Shown one piece after another: positions 4,573 through 12,479 of a stretch of DNA of 20,308 bases. Each line of letters starts with the position of its first letter. The first letter of the stretch is position 1. This DNA is from a virus, in IMG/VR virus record IMGVR_UViG_3300032291_001871, positions 1-20,308 of that record. One strand, given 5' to 3'. Position numbers and translations under genes: made by a program. A model generated the notes under the pieces. It saw only the letters and a list, made by a program, of their open reading frames with translations, had not been told where the DNA came from and did no database searches.

Positions 4573-5322
4573 ATGAGTAAGACACCAACACCCAGCAAGC
4601 TATCAAGAGCCCAACTAAGGGAAGCACTCGATACTGTGCCCGTCTCCCATATATTGGGAAAGACCGTTTCCCGGGAATTGACGGCGAAACAAAAGACATT
4701 CGCCATGGAAGTCGCGAAGGGTTCGACGGGTGCTGCAGCGTATCGGAAGGCGTACAACTCAAGCGCCAAACCAAAGACACAAGGCAACCAAGCCCACAAG
4801 CTCAGCAGCAGACCGGACATCAACGCGGAAATCCAAGCGTATCAGCTGGCTATTGAGGCGGCGAAACATCGAAACCCTGCAGCCTTGAGGGAGCTGGTGA
4901 TTCAATCCCTTGTCCAAGTCATCATCGACCCCGAGAGTAAACCCGGTCAAATAACGGCAGCGGCTAAGGTGCTGGGCACCGTCACGGAAGTGGCTGCGTT
5001 CACCCAGCGCTCAGAAGTGAAGACAATCACCAGCTCAGAGGATGCGCGCGCGGCCATCATGGCACAGCTGAAACAACTGTCCAACGCAGACGCCATCGAC
5101 GTGGACGCCATCGATGCAGACGCCGACTCGCTGCTGGCTGAGCTTGCAAATTCGGCCCCGGACGCGACCCACCCACTCCCGACCCCCCAAACTGTGGATG
5201 AGGAGTCCCGTACTAATGCGCATACTATCTCGCAAGAACGATCCCCTCAAGAACCCGACTCCAAAAATTCCAACCCAGACCCCACCCTCCACGTGGAGGA
5301 TGACCCCCCCATGCCTTCTTAA
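4573..5322 (+). CDS. terS: Terminase small subunit
   Basis: TerS binds the phage DNA and hands it to the large terminase for cutting and packaging. The 249-residue product carries the expected N-terminal helix-turn-helix region (LTAKQKTFAMEVAKGSTGAA then AYRKAYN, residues about 41-70), typical of the 'terminase_2'-type small subunits. It is followed by a helical oligomerisation part (IQAYQLAIEAAKHRNPAALR). The C-terminal third is low complexity: an acidic repeat (DAIDVDAIDADAD), then a proline/serine/asparagine-rich tail ending DDPPMPS. The location before the large terminase agrees. The ATG at 4573 lacks an RBS. A TTG at 4537 would add 12 residues. Confidence 0.85.
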   Translation: MSKTPTPSKLSRAQLREALDTVPVSHILGKTVSRELTAKQKTFAMEVAKGSTGAAAYRKAYNSSAKPKTQGNQAHKLSSRPDINAEIQAYQLAIEAAKHRNPAALRELVIQSLVQVIIDPESKPGQITAAAKVLGTVTEVAAFTQRSEVKTITSSEDARAAIMAQLKQLSNADAIDVDAIDADADSLLAELANSAPDATHPLPTPQTVDEESRTNAHTISQERSPQEPDSKNSNPDPTLHVEDDPPMPS

Positions 5323-5329
5323 ACACAGA

Positions 5330-5372
5330 CCCCCGGGGGGTATATTTTGCTTAAAAAATAGGCAATACCCCC
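5330..5372. repeat. Palindrome and long-loop inverted repeat between terS and the HTH gene
   Basis: CCCCCGGGGG (5330-5339) is a perfect 10-base palindrome. GGGGGTAT (5336-5343) and ATACCCCC (5365-5372) form an outer stem, and TATTTT (5343-5348) with AAAATA (5355-5360) form an inner one. An A-run, not a T-run, follows, so it is not a plus-strand terminator. The 92-base gap 5323-5414 holds no gene. Such a G/C-block plus AT-rich element next to terS could be a packaging or cleavage site, but this is not shown. Confidence 0.5.
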
Positions 5373-5414
5373 GAAAAAAAGAATGAGACGAATAGTTCTA
5401 GTGGAAAATTACAG

Positions 5415-5765
5415 ATGACTACGAAAACAACGCGGCAACCAAAACGTGGAGGTTGCGGTCAAAAAGTTATCCACAGGGACATGAAGATTCGGAGATCGGA
5501 CCCTACGTATGAAGAGAGCATGGAGAGTGGTATGAGCCCGGCACAGAAGGAAGTTTTTATTGTGATAGATGAGTGGTGGAAGAAGTATGGCTTCTCTCCT
5601 ACTCTGAGGGATATTGCCTACGTGAGGGGCAAGATGGGGATTGGCTCGACGAAGAACATTGTGGACCGGCTTGTAGAGTTGGGCGTGATCAAGAAGATGG
5701 ATGGAGTTGGGAGAACGATTCGTCCGGCCTATATCAACTTCAAGCACCTGAAGGAACTTGAGTGA
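5415..5765 (+). CDS. Stand-alone LexA-type winged-helix DNA-binding protein
   Basis: Residues about 40-105 match the N-terminal DNA-binding domain of LexA: MSPAQKEVFIVIDEWWKKYG, then FSPTLRDIAYV (recognition helix region), GSTKNIVDRLVELGVIKKMD, and a wing ending RTIRPAYI. The C-terminal S24 autoprotease domain of LexA and phage repressors is absent, so it cannot self-cleave in the SOS response. The 116-residue frame starts at 5415 with a weak RBS. A start at MKIRRSD (5479) or MESGMSP is also possible, since AGGGA precedes the former. It sits between terS and terL, and its stop overlaps the TerL GTG. It may regulate late genes. Its DNA target is unknown. Confidence 0.75.
   Translation: MTTKTTRQPKRGGCGQKVIHRDMKIRRSDPTYEESMESGMSPAQKEVFIVIDEWWKKYGFSPTLRDIAYVRGKMGIGSTKNIVDRLVELGVIKKMDGVGRTIRPAYINFKHLKELE
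5467..5475 (+). promoter_or_regulatory. Perfect DnaA-box sequence
   Basis: TTATCCACA is identical to the consensus DnaA box. It lies inside the 5' part of the winged-helix gene, 3 bases before an AGGGAC-ATG that could be the true start of that gene. Another exact match (TGTGGATAA) occurs at 11762-11770, inside a virion gene, so a chance origin is possible. Confidence 0.45.
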
Positions 5766-7297
5766 GCGAAAAACAAAAACTTGCTCCGCAGGATTTGGAG
5801 TCTTTGGTGGCTCAGTTGCCTATACATGAGCAAGAGAAACTCATGGAGCAGGTCAACGATTACAAAGCGGCCTTGGAGAGGGAGAAGTGCCAAGAGTCGT
5901 TCATGGCGTTTGTGAAGAAGATGTGGCCGGGGTTTATTCATGGCCGGCACCATGCGGTCGTGGCTAAGGCGTTCGAGGAGATAGCCTCGGGGAAGATTAC
6001 GCGTCTAGCAATTTCTATGCCTCCACGGCACACGAAGTCTGAGTTTGGTTCTTATATGTTGCCCGCTTGGTTCCTTGGGAAGTTCCCGGGGAAAAAGGTT
6101 ATGCAAGCGTCTAACACTGGCGAACTTGCCGTTGGCTTTGGCCGGAAGGTCCGTAACTTGGTGATGAGCGAGCAGTACCACGAGGTGTTTCCGAACACGA
6201 AGATTCGGCAGGACTCCAAGTCTGCTGGCCGCTGGGCTGTGAATGACGTGGGTGAGTATTTCGCTATTGGCGTTGGCGGAACCATGACTGGCCGGGGTGC
6301 TGATCTGGTCATCATTGACGATCCGCATACTGAAGGTGAAGCTGCACTGGCCGCCCACGACCCCGGCGTCTATGACCGGTCGTACGAGTGGTACACGTCA
6401 GGTCCACGTCAGCGTCTCCAGCCCGGTGGCGCGATCATCATCATTGCGACCCGCTGGAGTGAGAGCGACCTCATTGGCCGGGTTCTGAAGGACTCCGCCG
6501 AACGAGGTAAGCCGGACGAGTGGAGAGTGATCGAGTTTCCAGCGATCCTGCCAAGTGGCAATCCCCTGTGGCCTGAGTTCTGGCCGCTGGACCAACTGGA
6601 AGCGCTGAAGGAGGAACTCCCTCCGATGAAGTGGAACGCCCAGTACCAGCAAAGACCCACCGGTGAGGAAGGTGCTCTTATTAAGAGAGAGTGGTGGAAT
6701 GTCTGGGAAAGAGATGAGCCGCCGCGTTGCGAGTTCATTATTCAGGCTTGGGACACGGCGTTTACAAAAAACGAGCGGTCCGACTTTTCGGCCTGCACTA
6801 CTTGGGGTGTCTTCCATATGGATGAGGACCCCAACAACGTGAACATTATCTTGCTGGACGCATTCCAAAAACGGATGGAGTTCCCGGAGCTGAAGGAAAA
6901 AGCTCGGGCCCACTATATGGAGTGGGAGCCAGATGACTGCATCATCGAAGCCAAGGCTGCAGGTGCGTCTTTGATTCAGGAATTAAATCAGCAGGCCGGC
7001 ATCTTTGTTCGGGGCTATACCCCCAGCCGAGGAACCCGCCAGCAGTCGAACGACAAGATCGCCCGTATGAACTCGGTGTCTCCGATTTTCCAAGGTGGGA
7101 AGGTCTGGGCCCCTGATACACGTTGGGCCCGGGAGTTGATTGATCAGATGGCTTCTTTCCCGAACGCGGCTCACGATGACTTGGCTGATACTGCGGTTAT
7201 GGCCATCACAAGGTTTCGACAAGGCGGCTTCTTAAGACTAGAATCCGATGAACAGGACGAGCCTTTGTCCTTCCGGCGTAGAGCCGCTTTCTATTGA
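5762..7297 (+). CDS. terL: Terminase large subunit (ATPase and nuclease)
   Basis: TerL translocates DNA into the capsid through the portal and cuts it. The 511-residue protein shows the full motor: Walker A variant SMPPRHTKS (residues 85-93), Walker B LVIIDDP (182-188), and coupling motif IIIIATRWSESD (225-236). The C-terminal RNase H-like nuclease has acidic residues at D331 (IIQAWDTAF), the IIEAKAAG segment around E396, and D472/D473 (NAAHDDLADTAV). The family is the Terminase_6 type. GTG at 5762 overlaps the preceding TGA. AGGAA lies upstream, and the frame begins MSEKQKLAPQ. All key residues are present, so it looks functional. Confidence 0.95.
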   Translation: MSEKQKLAPQDLESLVAQLPIHEQEKLMEQVNDYKAALEREKCQESFMAFVKKMWPGFIHGRHHAVVAKAFEEIASGKITRLAISMPPRHTKSEFGSYMLPAWFLGKFPGKKVMQASNTGELAVGFGRKVRNLVMSEQYHEVFPNTKIRQDSKSAGRWAVNDVGEYFAIGVGGTMTGRGADLVIIDDPHTEGEAALAAHDPGVYDRSYEWYTSGPRQRLQPGGAIIIIATRWSESDLIGRVLKDSAERGKPDEWRVIEFPAILPSGNPLWPEFWPLDQLEALKEELPPMKWNAQYQQRPTGEEGALIKREWWNVWERDEPPRCEFIIQAWDTAFTKNERSDFSACTTWGVFHMDEDPNNVNIILLDAFQKRMEFPELKEKARAHYMEWEPDDCIIEAKAAGASLIQELNQQAGIFVRGYTPSRGTRQQSNDKIARMNSVSPIFQGGKVWAPDTRWARELIDQMASFPNAAHDDLADTAVMAITRFRQGGFLRLESDEQDEPLSFRRRAAFY

Positions 7298-7305
7298 GGA
7301 TCGAT

Positions 7306-9816
7306 ATGGCAACGAGCAGCATGGTTTCTTCTATTTCTCAGGCCCCCTTGGGTCTGGATTTGTCGGACATTATTCAAGATGACACTCCCGCTTTGGAGAT
7401 CATGATTGAAAACCCGGACGATGTCGTTGTTGGCATTGATGGTCTTGAGATTGACCTGATGCCCGAAAACTTAATGGATGAGCCAGCCTTTGATGCAAAC
7501 TTGGCTGAGTTCATGGATGAGGGCGAGCTTGAGAAGATGGGCTCCGACCTGATTGCTGAAGTTGAAGCCGACATCAACTCGCGCAAAGACTGGGTTGAGA
7601 TGTACGTCAAGGGCCTCGACGTTCTTGGCATGAAGTACGAAGAGCGCACAGAGCCATGGATTGGTTCATGTGGCGTGTTCTCTACGCTACTCACTGAAGC
7701 GGCTGTGCGTTTTCAATCCGAGACCATCATTGAAACGTTCCCCGCTCAGGGCCCAGTGAAGACTCAGATCATTGGCGCGATTGACAAGTTGAAAGAAGAT
7801 GCTGCCGAGCGCGTTCGCACGGACATGAACTTCCAACTTGTGGACAACATGCCAGAGTATCGCCCCGAGCACGAGCGCATGCTGTTTAACTTGGGCCTTG
7901 CTGGCGCTGCGTTCAAGAAGGTTTATTTCGATCCGACACTGGGCCGTCAGACAGCTATTTTCTGTGGCGCTGAGGATGTGATTATTCCTTACGGCTCGTC
8001 CGGCGCACGTACTGCTGAGCGTGTTACCCATGTGATGCGCAAGACAAAGAACGACGTTAAGAAGTTGCAGGTTGCAGGCTTCTACCGCGATGTGGAGTTG
8101 GGTGAGCCAGTGATGATCCACAACGATGTGGAAAAGAAAAAGGCCGAAGAACAGGGCTACTCAGTCACCGACGATGATCGTTACCAGTTCTTGGAAATCC
8201 AAGTTGACTACGACATGCCCGGTTACGAGGATGAGGATGGCATTGCCCTGCCTTACATCGTGACGATTGATCGCGGCACCAGCAAAGTTTTGTCGGTGTA
8301 TCGCAACTGGTCAGAAGACGATCCAAAGAAACTCAAGCGCCAGCACTTTGTTCAGTATGACTATGTGCCCGGCTTCGGTGCTTATGGCTTTGGCTACATC
8401 CATTTGATCGGTGGCTATGCTCGCGCTGGCACATCATTGATTCGCCAACTGGTTGACGCCGGTACGTTGTCCAACTTGCCCGGTGGTTTGAAGTCCCGTG
8501 GCCTACGCATCAAGGGTGACGACACACCAATCTCTCCCGGCGAATGGCGCGATGTGGACGTTCCATCTGGCTCGGTGCGTGACAACATCATGCCCCTGCC
8601 ATACAAGGAGCCAAGCCAAGTTCTGGCCGCTTTGTTGGACCGCATCACAGAAGAAGGTCGTCGCCTCGGCTCCATTGCTGACATGAACATCAGCGACATG
8701 GGTGCCAACGCTCCGGTGGGTACGACTCTGGCTTTGCTCGAGCGTCAACTCAAGACTATGAGCGCCGTTCAAGCTCGTGTTCACTACTCGATGAAGCAAG
8801 AGTTCAAGCTCTTGAAAGACATCATCCGCGACAACACGCCGAGCGAATACGACTACACACCTGAAGGCGGCAAGCCAAGCGCCAAGCGTGAAGATTACGA
8901 CATTGTGGAAGTGATTCCAGTGTCCGATCCAAACAGCTCAACCATGGCCCAGCGGATCATGCAGTACCAAGCTGTGATCCAGTTGTCGCAGAGCGCTCCA
9001 CAAATTTATGACTTGCCTCAGCTGCACCGTCAGATGATTGAAGTGCTAGGCGTGCGCAACGCTGACAAGCTGGTCCCTGTTGATGACGACATGAAGCCAC
9101 GCGATCCAGTGTCTGAGAACATGGCCTTCTTGAATGGCAAGCCCACCAAAGCGTTCATCTACCAAGACCACGACGCTCACATTGCTGTTCACACGTCATT
9201 GATGCAAGACCCGTTGATGGCTGCACAGATTGGCCAGAACCCTCAAGCTCAGAAGATGATGTCCGAGATTCAGGCGCACATTGCAGAGCACTTGGCGTTT
9301 GCATATCGCAAGAAAGTTGAAGAGCAATTGGGCGTTCCAATGCCAGCTCCAGATGCAGACTTGCCAGAAGATGTCGAAGTGCAACTGTCTCGTTTGGTGG
9401 CCCAAGCTTCGCAGCAAGTGCTGGCCCAGAGCAAAGGTCAAGCCGCTCAACAGCAGGCCCAGCAACAAGCTCAGGACCCGCTCATTCAAATGCAGCAGGC
9501 CGAGTTACAGATCAAGGATCGCGACTCTCAAACCAAGGCTCAGAAGGTGCAAGGCGACTTGGCTGTCAAGCAAGCAGAGATTCAATTGAAGGCGCAAGAA
9601 ATTGCCAACCGTTCAGGCGAAGACCCAGCTTTGTCTGCAGCCAAGATTGAGCAGGAAATGATTCAAGCCCAGCAAGTTCACCAGTTGGACATGGCCCAGC
9701 GCCAGCAAGAGTTTGAACAAAAAATGAACCAGAAGCGAGAAGAAGCTGCTATGAAAACGCGGATCAAGCTGATGGAAATCGCAAACAAGCCGGCTGCTAA
9801 ATCGCCGGAGAACTAA
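7306..9816 (+). CDS. Portal protein (P22-like, large)
   Basis: The portal dodecamer forms the DNA channel at one vertex of the capsid and binds TerL. The product is 836 residues. Its length, place directly after terL and family pattern (RTEPWIGSCGVFSTLLTEAA, GFGAYGFGYIHLIG, and the 'RVHYSMKQEF' helix) agree with P22-type podoviral portals. The C-terminus (about 690-830) is a long glutamine-rich helical barrel, GQAAQQQAQQQAQDPLIQMQ followed by charged coiled coil, like the P22 barrel. ATG 7306 is preferred over TTG 7294 because TTGAGGA gives an RBS. The terL stop lies just upstream. The residue-based family call is from memory, not a search. Confidence 0.85.
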   Translation: MATSSMVSSISQAPLGLDLSDIIQDDTPALEIMIENPDDVVVGIDGLEIDLMPENLMDEPAFDANLAEFMDEGELEKMGSDLIAEVEADINSRKDWVEMYVKGLDVLGMKYEERTEPWIGSCGVFSTLLTEAAVRFQSETIIETFPAQGPVKTQIIGAIDKLKEDAAERVRTDMNFQLVDNMPEYRPEHERMLFNLGLAGAAFKKVYFDPTLGRQTAIFCGAEDVIIPYGSSGARTAERVTHVMRKTKNDVKKLQVAGFYRDVELGEPVMIHNDVEKKKAEEQGYSVTDDDRYQFLEIQVDYDMPGYEDEDGIALPYIVTIDRGTSKVLSVYRNWSEDDPKKLKRQHFVQYDYVPGFGAYGFGYIHLIGGYARAGTSLIRQLVDAGTLSNLPGGLKSRGLRIKGDDTPISPGEWRDVDVPSGSVRDNIMPLPYKEPSQVLAALLDRITEEGRRLGSIADMNISDMGANAPVGTTLALLERQLKTMSAVQARVHYSMKQEFKLLKDIIRDNTPSEYDYTPEGGKPSAKREDYDIVEVIPVSDPNSSTMAQRIMQYQAVIQLSQSAPQIYDLPQLHRQMIEVLGVRNADKLVPVDDDMKPRDPVSENMAFLNGKPTKAFIYQDHDAHIAVHTSLMQDPLMAAQIGQNPQAQKMMSEIQAHIAEHLAFAYRKKVEEQLGVPMPAPDADLPEDVEVQLSRLVAQASQQVLAQSKGQAAQQQAQQQAQDPLIQMQQAELQIKDRDSQTKAQKVQGDLAVKQAEIQLKAQEIANRSGEDPALSAAKIEQEMIQAQQVHQLDMAQRQQEFEQKMNQKREEAAMKTRIKLMEIANKPAAKSPEN

Positions 9817-9824
9817 GAGGAATA

Positions 9825-10022
9825 ATGGACAACCAAATTTTGGAGCTTCTCAACAAAAAGATTGAGGAGCAAGTCAGAAGTCATTCAGAAGCTTTGGTGG
9901 GTGGCAAGTCCGCGGACTTTGCCTCTTACCGAGAGTTGTGCGGGGTCATCCGAGGTCTCCAGACCGCACAGCGTGAAATTGGCGACCTCGTGCGTAAACT
10001 GAAAGATGACAATGACGACTAA
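9825..10022 (+). CDS. Small helical phage protein (65 aa)
   Basis: The 65-residue protein, MDNQILELLNKKIEEQVRSH through GLQTAQREIGDLVRKLKDDN, looks like two helices with charged amphipathic character and no cysteine. AGAGGAAT precedes the ATG by 6 bases. It lies 8 bases after the portal and overlaps the GroES-like gene. Small proteins of this helical type are common between portal and scaffold genes in podovirus-like phages. No function is assigned. It could help portal or scaffold assembly. Confidence 0.75.
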   Translation: MDNQILELLNKKIEEQVRSHSEALVGGKSADFASYRELCGVIRGLQTAQREIGDLVRKLKDDNDD

Positions 10023-10413
10023 CTTTGATGTTCAGGCAGTTGATCTGTCTGGCCTACTCAACAAGCCCGTTGAGGACAAGGCCAAACAAATCCCTGACCC
10101 TGTTACCTATCACCTTCTGTGCATGCTTCCAGAAGCCAAAGAGGAGTACGAGGGCGGTCTTATTAAGGCCAGCCAGACAATGCAGTACGAAGAGCTGCTG
10201 TCACCCGTGCTTTTTGTGGCCAAGATGGGTCCAGATGCATTCAAGGATGAGAAACGCTTTCCTAGCGGCCCAAGCTGCAAGGTTGGTGACTTCATTATCG
10301 TGCGCCCCAACACTGGAACGCGCATGAAAATTCACGGTACTGAGTGGCGCTTGCTGAATGACGATGCTGTTGAAGCTGTCATCCAAGACCCTCGCGGTAT
10401 CCAACGAGTTTAA
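10012..10413 (+). CDS. GroES-like co-chaperonin
   Basis: Residues about 30-125 of this 133-residue protein follow the GroES fold in order: strand VTYHLLCMLPEAK, a mobile-loop-like EEYEGGLIKAS (the GroEL-binding 'GGIVL' equivalent), strand LSPVLFVAKMGPDAF, then CKVGDFIIVRPNTGTRMKIH, and the C-terminal EWRLLNDDAVEAVIQDP (GroES: '[32 protein letters not shown]'). The N-terminal 29 residues are an extra, poorly ordered part. In phages such proteins (for example T4 gp31) replace host GroES so that GroEL can fold the major capsid protein. No GroEL gene is visible, so the host's would be used. The start at 10012 has GAAAG at the right spacing, but ATG 10006 is equally possible. It overlaps the upstream gene. 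Confidence 0.75.
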   Translation: MTTNFDVQAVDLSGLLNKPVEDKAKQIPDPVTYHLLCMLPEAKEEYEGGLIKASQTMQYEELLSPVLFVAKMGPDAFKDEKRFPSGPSCKVGDFIIVRPNTGTRMKIHGTEWRLLNDDAVEAVIQDPRGIQRV

Positions 10414-10422
10414 GGAGTCATC

Positions 10423-11388
10423 ATGAGCGAAACAGATAAAACCGAATTTGAATTTCCAGATGAGTTGGAAGACAAAAAATCCCGGGCCGGCTCCAAGGTG
10501 GTAACACCAGAGCAAGACGAGCCCGAGATTGAAGTTGTTGACGACACTCCTGAGACCGACCGTGGCCGCAAGCCAATGGAAGCGCCGCCAAAGGAAATGT
10601 CCGACGACGAGCTTTCTAAATATGATGAGAGCGTTCGCAAGCGCATTCAGCATTTCACCAAGGGCTACCACGAAGAGCGACGCGCCAAAGAATCGGCGTT
10701 GCGTGAGCGCGAGGAAGCTGTAAAGCTTGCCCAGCAGATTGTCGAAGAGAATAAAAAACTCAAAGGCAGCCTGCACCAAGGTCAAAGCGCACTGCTCGAG
10801 CAGGCTAAAAAGGTTGTTGCTAATGAGATGAAAGAAGCTCAAAGCAAATTCAAAGCAGCCTACGAAAGCGGTGACTCAGATGCATTGACGGCAGCTCAAC
10901 AAGAGATGACCGCAATCCAGATGAAGGCTGAGCGAGTAAATAATTTTCGCCCTGCCCCTGTACAAACCGAAGAAAACGCGGTACAAATACCAACACCAGC
11001 ACCAGTGCGGCCCAAACTTGACTCAAAAACTCAAGAGTGGACCGAGAAAAACACTTGGTTTGGCAATGACGACGAGATGACCAGCTTTGCACTTGGGTTC
11101 CACAACAAGCTGGTCAAATCTGGAATTACGCCGTCATCGCAAGAATATTACGAGCGAATTGACGCTCGTATGAGACAGGTCTTCCCAGATGCGTTCGAGT
11201 CTGAGAAGTCCAATGGCTCGGAGGATGCGACTCCTTCTCCGAAAAAATCGAATGTTGTTGCACCAGCGACGCGCAGCACAGCGCCTAAAAAGATCGTGCT
11301 GACAAAGACGCAGGTGGAACTCGCTAAGCGGTTGGGACTGACGAATGAGCAGTACGCCCGTGCAGTTGCGGCAGAAATGAGGAAATAA
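10423..11388 (+). CDS. Putative scaffolding protein
   Basis: The scaffold shapes the procapsid and leaves before DNA fills it. This 321-residue product has the expected features: acidic, charged N-terminal region (PEIEVVDDTPETDRGRK), a long helical coiled-coil centre (REREEAVKLAQQIVEENKKL and on to about residue 175), a proline-rich linker (VQIPTPAPVRP), and a short basic helical C-terminus (TQVELAKRLGLTNEQYARAV), the usual capsid-binding end. It sits between the portal/co-chaperonin and the capsid genes. AAGGAG precedes the ATG. No protease domain is seen, so capsid maturation protease is either elsewhere or not used. Confidence 0.75.
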   Translation: MSETDKTEFEFPDELEDKKSRAGSKVVTPEQDEPEIEVVDDTPETDRGRKPMEAPPKEMSDDELSKYDESVRKRIQHFTKGYHEERRAKESALREREEAVKLAQQIVEENKKLKGSLHQGQSALLEQAKKVVANEMKEAQSKFKAAYESGDSDALTAAQQEMTAIQMKAERVNNFRPAPVQTEENAVQIPTPAPVRPKLDSKTQEWTEKNTWFGNDDEMTSFALGFHNKLVKSGITPSSQEYYERIDARMRQVFPDAFESEKSNGSEDATPSPKKSNVVAPATRSTAPKKIVLTKTQVELAKRLGLTNEQYARAVAAEMRK

Positions 11389-11390
11389 AA

Positions 11391-11852
11391 ATGGCTACGA
11401 AAGAACTTGACCCCCGTGAGCCGCGTGCTCTGCAAAACCGTGCCTCTTTTGAGCGCCCGAAAAAGTGGATGCCGCCCCAGCTTTTGCCCGATCCGATTCC
11501 GGAAGAGGGTTACGCTTACCGCTGGATTCGCATTAGCACTCTCGGCAAGGACGATCCAACCAATATTTCCGGCAAACTAAGCGAGGGATGGGAACCCGTG
11601 AAGGCATCAAGCCACCCAGAGATTCAGCTGTTCAGCTCCGGCTCAGGCCGATTCCCGGACAGTGTTGAAGTTGGCGGTTTGTTACTTTGCAAAACACCTG
11701 TGGAGTTCACTCAACAGCGGAACGCGTATTACGCCAATCAGGCGGAAGCGCAGATGCAGTCTGTGGATAACACGTACATGCGCGAAAGTGATGCTCGTAT
11801 GCCTATGTTCAAAGAACGTAAGTCTACGGTCACCTTTGGCAAAGGTTCTTAA
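11391..11852 (+). CDS. Putative virion structural protein (153 aa)
   Basis: The 153-residue product begins MATKELDPREPRALQNRASF and ends RMPMFKERKSTVTFGKGS. The middle holds YAYRWIRISTLGKDDPTNIS and a strand-rich part, SVEVGGLLLCKTPVEFTQQR. I know similar proteins only as uncharacterised neighbours of capsid genes in podovirus-like phages. The gene starts 2 bases after the scaffold stop with a weak RBS (GAAATGAGGAAATAAAA). Its place suggests a head-associated protein. Function unknown. The second DnaA-box-like 9-mer (TGTGGATAA) falls in its coding sequence. Confidence 0.7.
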   Translation: MATKELDPREPRALQNRASFERPKKWMPPQLLPDPIPEEGYAYRWIRISTLGKDDPTNISGKLSEGWEPVKASSHPEIQLFSSGSGRFPDSVEVGGLLLCKTPVEFTQQRNAYYANQAEAQMQSVDNTYMRESDARMPMFKERKSTVTFGKGS

Positions 11853-11861
11853 TCTTTTTTT
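11832..11861 (+). terminator. Weak hairpin with T-run before the putative decoration gene
   Basis: ACCTTT-GGC-AAAGGT forms a 6-bp stem (11832-11846) followed by seven bases and then a T-run (11854-11861) just before the RBS of the next gene. The gap between stem and T-run is long, so this could be an attenuator or read-through element rather than a full terminator. The stem overlaps the end of the coding sequence. Confidence 0.3.
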
Positions 11862-11872
11862 GGAGTCCAAAC

Positions 11873-12469
11873 ATGGCTTACCCCACCGTTTCGGCACCCT
11901 ACGGCCTGCAACCTATCAATCGTATTGATGGCATGCCGTACGCAGGTGCAATCCGTCAGATTCCCGTAGCTGCTGGCTTCGGCACCGCCATTTTTGATGG
12001 CGATACCGTTGTTATCAACAGCGATGGTTATCTCGTTAAATCCACCACAACTGACTCTGGCAACATTGTTGGCGTGTGCATGGGTGGTCAGTACGTGAAC
12101 TCGAATGGCCAAACCATTCAAGGTCAGTACATCCCCGCTCTGGCATCTACCGCCAGCAACTTGGCCTATGCCTACGTTGTGGATGATCCAATGGCTCTGT
12201 TCAAAGTCGCTGTCGTGACTTCTGGCACTACCATGGGTACTGCTGGCCGTACCGTTGTTGGCTCGAACCTTCCTTTGGTTCTGAACGCCGGCAACACTAA
12301 CACTGGCAATTCCGCTTTCGCCGTCACTTTGACTGGCGCTGGCACTACTGCCACCATCCCTGTGCGTGTTATCGATGTTGTGCCAGAAACAGCTACTGCT
12401 GCTGACACATACACCGAGCTGTTGGTGAAAATCAACACACACCAGTACAACAACACCACTGGTGTCTAA
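11873..12469 (+). CDS. Putative head decoration protein (198 aa)
   Basis: The product starts MAYPTVSAPYGLQPINRIDG and is beta-rich with many Gly/Thr/Val: SDGYLVKSTTTDSGNIVGVC, then ASTASNLAYAYVV. The N-terminal layout recalls proteins called head or decoration proteins next to the major capsid gene in uncultured podovirus-like phages, but this is from memory. It lies directly before the capsid gene and has a GGAG RBS (TTTTGGAGTCCAAAC). Its codon use looks strongly biased, as in the capsid gene, consistent with a protein made in large amounts. Exact role unknown. Confidence 0.65.
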   Translation: MAYPTVSAPYGLQPINRIDGMPYAGAIRQIPVAAGFGTAIFDGDTVVINSDGYLVKSTTTDSGNIVGVCMGGQYVNSNGQTIQGQYIPALASTASNLAYAYVVDDPMALFKVAVVTSGTTMGTAGRTVVGSNLPLVLNAGNTNTGNSAFAVTLTGAGTTATIPVRVIDVVPETATAADTYTELLVKINTHQYNNTTGV

Positions 12470-12479
12470 GGAGTAAATC

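Noticed and set aside
4422-4823. 133-aa minus-strand frame with a 7-residue repeat (RRNVPET/RRDVPEA)
   Set aside because: It lies antisense to terS, and the repeat is the product of the 21-bp DNA repeat at 4450-4487 read in frame.
5336-5381. Intrinsic terminator after terS
   Set aside because: The inverted repeat is followed by A-residues on the plus strand, and the loop is long.
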